Source of the DNA: JBEKVE01 sp049514335
Lineage (GTDB): Bacteria > Actinomycetota > Acidimicrobiia > Acidimicrobiales > UBA8190
Length of the DNA: 15,883 nt
Assembly: GCA_049514335.1 (NCBI GenBank)
Contig: JBEKVE010000065.1
Location: forward strand, 1-15,883
Direction: 5' to 3'
The position numbers were made by a program, and so were the translations under genes. Below are positions 12,904 through 15,883 of this stretch, piece by piece. Every line of letters begins with the position of its first letter. Positions within the stretch are counted from its first letter, which is position 1. Below the pieces are notes generated by a model. It ran no database searches. It saw nothing but the letters and a program-made list of their open reading frames with translations, and was not told where the DNA came from.

Positions 12904-14865
12904 TCAGACGCCGGCCGGGCGCCGGCCAGGGACCGTGGCCAGCCACGCCCGCAGCTTCTCCGCCGGCATCGGCCGGGCCAGGAGGTACCCCTGGGCAAGG
13001 TCGCACCCGGCCTGGCGCAGGGTGGCGAACACCTCGTCGGTCTCGACCCCCTCGCCCACGACCCGCAGCGACAGGTTGTGGCCCAGGTCCACGATCGACC
13101 GGACGATGGCAGCATGCGCGGGGTTGGCGAGCATGTCGGTGACGAAGCTCTTGTCGATCTTGAGCTCGTGCACGGGGAGAGACGACAGGTAGCCGAGTGA
13201 TGTCTGTCCGATCCCGAAGTCGTCGAGACTGACCTTCATGCCGTAGGCGTCCAGCTCGGCCAGGACCTGGGCGGCGCGCGTGGGGTCGGAGAGCAGCGCC
13301 GTCTCGGTGATCTCCACGATCAGCCTGTCGGCGGGGACGTCGAGGGACTCCAGGGTGGCGATGACGTGCTCGGCGAAGCGCTGACGCCCCAAGGTTCGCG
13401 CCGACACGTTGACCGACACCGCCACGTGGGTGAGATCGCGGACATCGCGCAGGGCGGTGCGCAACACCCACGTCGTGAGCTTGTCGATGAGGTCGGTCTG
13501 CTCGCACAGGGGGATGAACCGGTCGGGGTACAACAGGCCGAGGCTCGGGTGCTGCCAGCGCACCAGGGCCTCGACCGCCTCCACCCGCCTGTCGTCGAGC
13601 GCCGCTTTGGGCTGGTAGTGAAGGACCAGCTCCCCGGCATCGATGGCGCGGCGCAGGTCGGCGATCAGCCCCAGGTTGGCGGCGTCGTAGTGGTCGAGGT
13701 CGGGGTCGTAACGCACGACACCGGCGTGGCGGGTCTTCGCCACGTACATGGCCACGTCGGCGTGCTGCAGCAGATCGTCGACGTCCACGCCGTCGTCGGG
13801 CGCCACCACGAAACCAATGCTCGACTCGATCGACAGTGGCAGGCCGCTCACGTCCACCTCGTTCTCGATGACCGAGCGCAGGCGGCGCAGGACGTCTTCG
13901 GGGTCGGTGACCTCGGTGAGGATGAGCCCGAACTCGTCTCCGCCCAGCCGGGCGACGCCGTCCTGGGGCCGGACGTGATCGGCCAGGCGCTGCGCCAGGC
14001 GCGTGAGCAGCTGATCGCCGTTGTGGTGCCCGAGCGTGTCGTTGATCTCCTTGAACCGGTCCAGGTCGACGATGGCCAGTGCCGTCCGGGTGTCGCCGCG
14101 CACCGCCGCGGCCACGGCCTCGTGGGCACGCTGGTGGAACAGCGACCGGTTGGGCAGATCGGTGAGCGGGTCGTGCTCGGCCATGAACTTGTTCATCCGC
14201 ACCTGCTGGCGCAGCCGCCGTGTCACCGAGAACGAGATCAGGAACAGCGCCAGGTACAGCGCCACCAGACCGATCACGAGGTCCCGGTACAGGCTGTGCA
14301 GCCCGGCACTCACGTCGGCGTCGATGGGCGCATAGGGCAGGTAGACCTCGAGCACGCCGACGCGGTGCTCGGGTGTGCCCGCCGTGAGCGGCAGGTAGAC
14401 CTCGACCGATTCCGGCCCGATCGGCCCTGTGTCGTCGGGGTCCGAGTTGAGGCGAGTCAGGCGAGCCGAGATCTCGCCGTGGGCGGCGTCGAGGGCCTCG
14501 TCCTCGGGTCGCTGCTTGAACCCCGAGCCGTCGTCGGAGAACACCACGTTGCCTTGCAGGTCGCGCAGGCGAAGACGGGCCACGTTGTGGTCACCCACGG
14601 CCCGGTCGACGAGGTGGCGCATGGCGGACTCCTCCGACGCCGACAGCCCTTGTGCCAGGGGGCGGCCGTCGAGGACCGGCTCCACCGCCGTCTCCGCAAC
14701 GAGCAAGGCCTCGGCCCGGCCTTCGTCGACCCCACGCTGCTCGGCCTCGGCGCGGTAGTTGAAGGTGAGGGCGACGCCCAGGAGCGCGACGGGGACCACC
14801 GTGATGGCGGCATAGGTTGCGAAGAGCCGCGGCAGCGAGCGCCCTCGAAGGGCGGCGGGCGACAC
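12904..14865 (-). CDS. Membrane-bound GGDEF-EAL protein (diguanylate cyclase/phosphodiesterase)
   Basis: Bifunctional c-di-GMP enzyme of 653 aa. A membrane helix (about 14-36) and a second (about 196-215) enclose an extracytoplasmic sensor of about 160 residues, of the layout seen in CHASE/Cache-type sensors. The GGDEF domain (about 230-390) has HDPLTDLPNR, GGDEF at 308-312 and the product-inhibition site RPQD (299-302) at the correct 5-residue distance. The EAL domain (about 400-645) has EAL 432-434, NVSAR, ITETALL, LDDFGIG, KIDKSFV, VGEGVET and AQGYLLARP, so the phosphodiesterase site is also complete. GTG 14865 is chosen because it just precedes the first membrane helix; the frame stays open into the permease gene without similarity. 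It has no clear Shine-Dalgarno. It lies 50 nt after the permease stop. Confidence 0.93.
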   Translation of the reverse strand: MSPAALRGRSLPRLFATYAAITVVPVALLGVALTFNYRAEAEQRGVDEGRAEALLVAETAVEPVLDGRPLAQGLSASEESAMRHLVDRAVGDHNVARLRLRDLQGNVVFSDDGSGFKQRPEDEALDAAHGEISARLTRLNSDPDDTGPIGPESVEVYLPLTAGTPEHRVGVLEVYLPYAPIDADVSAGLHSLYRDLVIGLVALYLALFLISFSVTRRLRQQVRMNKFMAEHDPLTDLPNRSLFHQRAHEAVAAAVRGDTRTALAIVDLDRFKEINDTLGHHNGDQLLTRLAQRLADHVRPQDGVARLGGDEFGLILTEVTDPEDVLRRLRSVIENEVDVSGLPLSIESSIGFVVAPDDGVDVDDLLQHADVAMYVAKTRHAGVVRYDPDLDHYDAANLGLIADLRRAIDAGELVLHYQPKAALDDRRVEAVEALVRWQHPSLGLLYPDRFIPLCEQTDLIDKLTTWVLRTALRDVRDLTHVAVSVNVSARTLGRQRFAEHVIATLESLDVPADRLIVEITETALLSDPTRAAQVLAELDAYGMKVSLDDFGIGQTSLGYLSSLPVHELKIDKSFVTDMLANPAHAAIVRSIVDLGHNLSLRVVGEGVETDEVFATLRQAGCDLAQGYLLARPMPAEKLRAWLATVPGRRPAGV

Positions 14866-14915
14866 GAGTGGGTATGTCGGCTGCCCCGTCCCGGGACTTG
14901 AGAGACCCCGCCCGA

Positions 14916-15883
14916 TCAGGACGTGGGAGTGGCGGGGGCGGCCCGGGGAGGGCGACGCCGCGGGCGTGTCGCCGCCGCCCGGGCGGCCGCCGCAGCCCGC
15001 AGCCGGGGCACGACCACCACGACGTAGGCGGTGGAGAGTGCGCCGAGCACGGCGATGACGGCCACGGGAGCGGCGGAGAAGTGACGGGCGTCTCTCGGGT
15101 CCGAGAAGCCCGTCGCCACGAAGAGCACCCCGAAGATCATCACCCCGGCGACGGCCAGAGGGCGCCCGGCCCGGAGCCGGAAGGGCCGCGGCCGGGTCTC
15201 GCGCCGGCGCAGCACGACCAGGCACAGCGAGCCGACGGCGTAGATCCCGGCCTCGATCGTGGCGCCCACGGCCACGAGGAGCAGCCACTGGCCCGTGGCG
15301 AAGACCACCGCCGCCACCGCCGCCGACGTCACCGAGAGTGTGCTCACCGCCAGCCATGGCACGGCGCGCAGGTTGAGCCGGGCGAACGAGCGCGGCAGGT
15401 TCCCCTCGCGGGCCGCGGCGTAGAGAAAGCGCGACGCAACCAGGAAGCCGCCGTTGAAGGTGTTGAGGGCGGTGAGCACCGTCAACGCCAGCATCCACAG
15501 CTCGCCCACCGTGCCGAGCGCCGCCTTGCCCATGAGGAGCTGCGGGTACGCCACGCCGTGAAAGCGGCGAGCGGGCACGAGATGGGCGAGACCGAGTGCG
15601 AACACGGTGGCCACGATCCAGATGAGCACGGGAGCGAGGAAGAGGGCCCGGGTGATGACCCGCGGGGTCCTGGCCTCCTCTGCGGTCGTCGTCACCCATT
15701 CGAAGGCGGCGTAGAGAAACAGGGCGAACGCCACGGCCTGGACCCCCGAGAAGGCGCCCTTGCCGAACAGGCCCAAGGGGTGGGGGAACGCCCCGCCGAC
15801 GTGGAGGACGGCGATCACCGACAGGACGAGCGTGCCGCTCAGCACGGTGTAGGTGACGACCGTCTGCACCCATCCGGCCAGTC
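14916..15883 (-). CDS. APC-family amino acid permease (C-terminal part, cut by window edge)
   Basis: Partial coding region: the frame is open through the right edge, so the N-terminus (probably about 170-200 residues) is missing. The visible 321 or so residues hold about eight hydrophobic helices ending in an Arg/Ala/Pro-rich cytoplasmic tail. The stretch FALFLYAAFEWVTTTAEEAR matches the conserved sixth-helix region of amino acid/polyamine permeases. LTALNTFNGGFLVASRFLYA followed by AREGNLPRSFARL matches the next conserved helix and loop. It probably imports or exchanges an amino acid or amine by a proton- or antiport-driven mechanism; the substrate cannot be told. The c-di-GMP gene follows after 50 nt on the same strand, so they may share a transcript. 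Confidence 0.9.
   Translation of the reverse strand, partial: LAGWVQTVVTYTVLSGTLVLSVIAVLHVGGAFPHPLGLFGKGAFSGVQAVAFALFLYAAFEWVTTTAEEARTPRVITRALFLAPVLIWIVATVFALGLAHLVPARRFHGVAYPQLLMGKAALGTVGELWMLALTVLTALNTFNGGFLVASRFLYAAAREGNLPRSFARLNLRAVPWLAVSTLSVTSAAVAAVVFATGQWLLLVAVGATIEAGIYAVGSLCLVVLRRRETRPRPFRLRAGRPLAVAGVMIFGVLFVATGFSDPRDARHFSAAPVAVIAVLGALSTAYVVVVVPRLRAAAAARAAATRPRRRPPRAAPATPTS

Noticed and set aside
13366..14901. 511-codon plus-strand open frame
   Set aside because: It is the antisense shadow of the GGDEF-EAL gene and has no recognisable motifs.
12904..15873. Single 989-codon frame suggesting a permease-GGDEF-EAL fusion
   Set aside because: The permease is encoded in a different frame and stops at 14916. 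The upstream part of the long frame is just open GC-rich sequence with no similarity.

Overview
The window is very GC-rich, with strong G/C bias at third codon positions. Start codons are often GTG, and several genes have no Shine-Dalgarno sequence but carry a TANNNT-like hexamer about 6 nt before the start codon. The protein families (lipoprotein-type sugar ABC transporter, DUF1876, UspA, GGDEF-EAL) and this style of expression fit a high-GC actinomycete. A lineage such as Acidimicrobiia is a tentative guess. I see no rRNA, tRNA, CRISPR array, transposase, integrase or prophage gene. This looks like ordinary chromosomal DNA, not a mobile island.

Left part (25-4675, all minus strand, so read right to left): a four-gene sugar-uptake operon. 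It encodes a lipoprotein substrate-binding protein, a single-domain ABC ATPase, an XylH-like permease and a Gfo/Idh/MocA oxidoreductase that probably acts on the imported sugar or polyol. A 13-bp perfect stem-loop and a four-copy 9-bp tandem repeat lie between the first two genes. The stem-loop may set the excess of binding protein over the membrane complex. Two 17-bp palindromes upstream (4699-4715 and 4896-4912) are operator candidates.

Middle part (4945-11683): an endonuclease/exonuclease/phosphatase-fold hydrolase (minus); a long protein of unknown function with a cysteine-rich C-terminal module (plus); and a small unknown protein with a repeat-encoded Pro-rich tail (minus). These are followed by a plus-strand cluster of a histone-deacetylase-family amidohydrolase, a universal stress protein (ATGA overlap) and a metallo-beta-lactamase-fold hydrolase. 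A possible 22-codon mini-ORF touches both of the last two genes through ATGA overlaps. Next come a DUF1876 protein (minus) and a divergent protein of unknown function (plus).

Right part (11753-15883, minus): an esterase-D-like alpha/beta hydrolase, a membrane-anchored GGDEF-EAL c-di-GMP enzyme with both catalytic sites and the inhibitory site intact, and the C-terminal two thirds of an APC-family amino acid permease that runs off the right edge. The permease lies 50 nt upstream of the c-di-GMP gene on the same strand and may be co-transcribed with it.

I found no clear new multi-gene system. The points most worth a second look are the cysteine-module protein, the doubly overlapping mini-ORF, the hairpin-plus-repeat arrangement in the ABC operon, and the recurring leaderless-type promoters.
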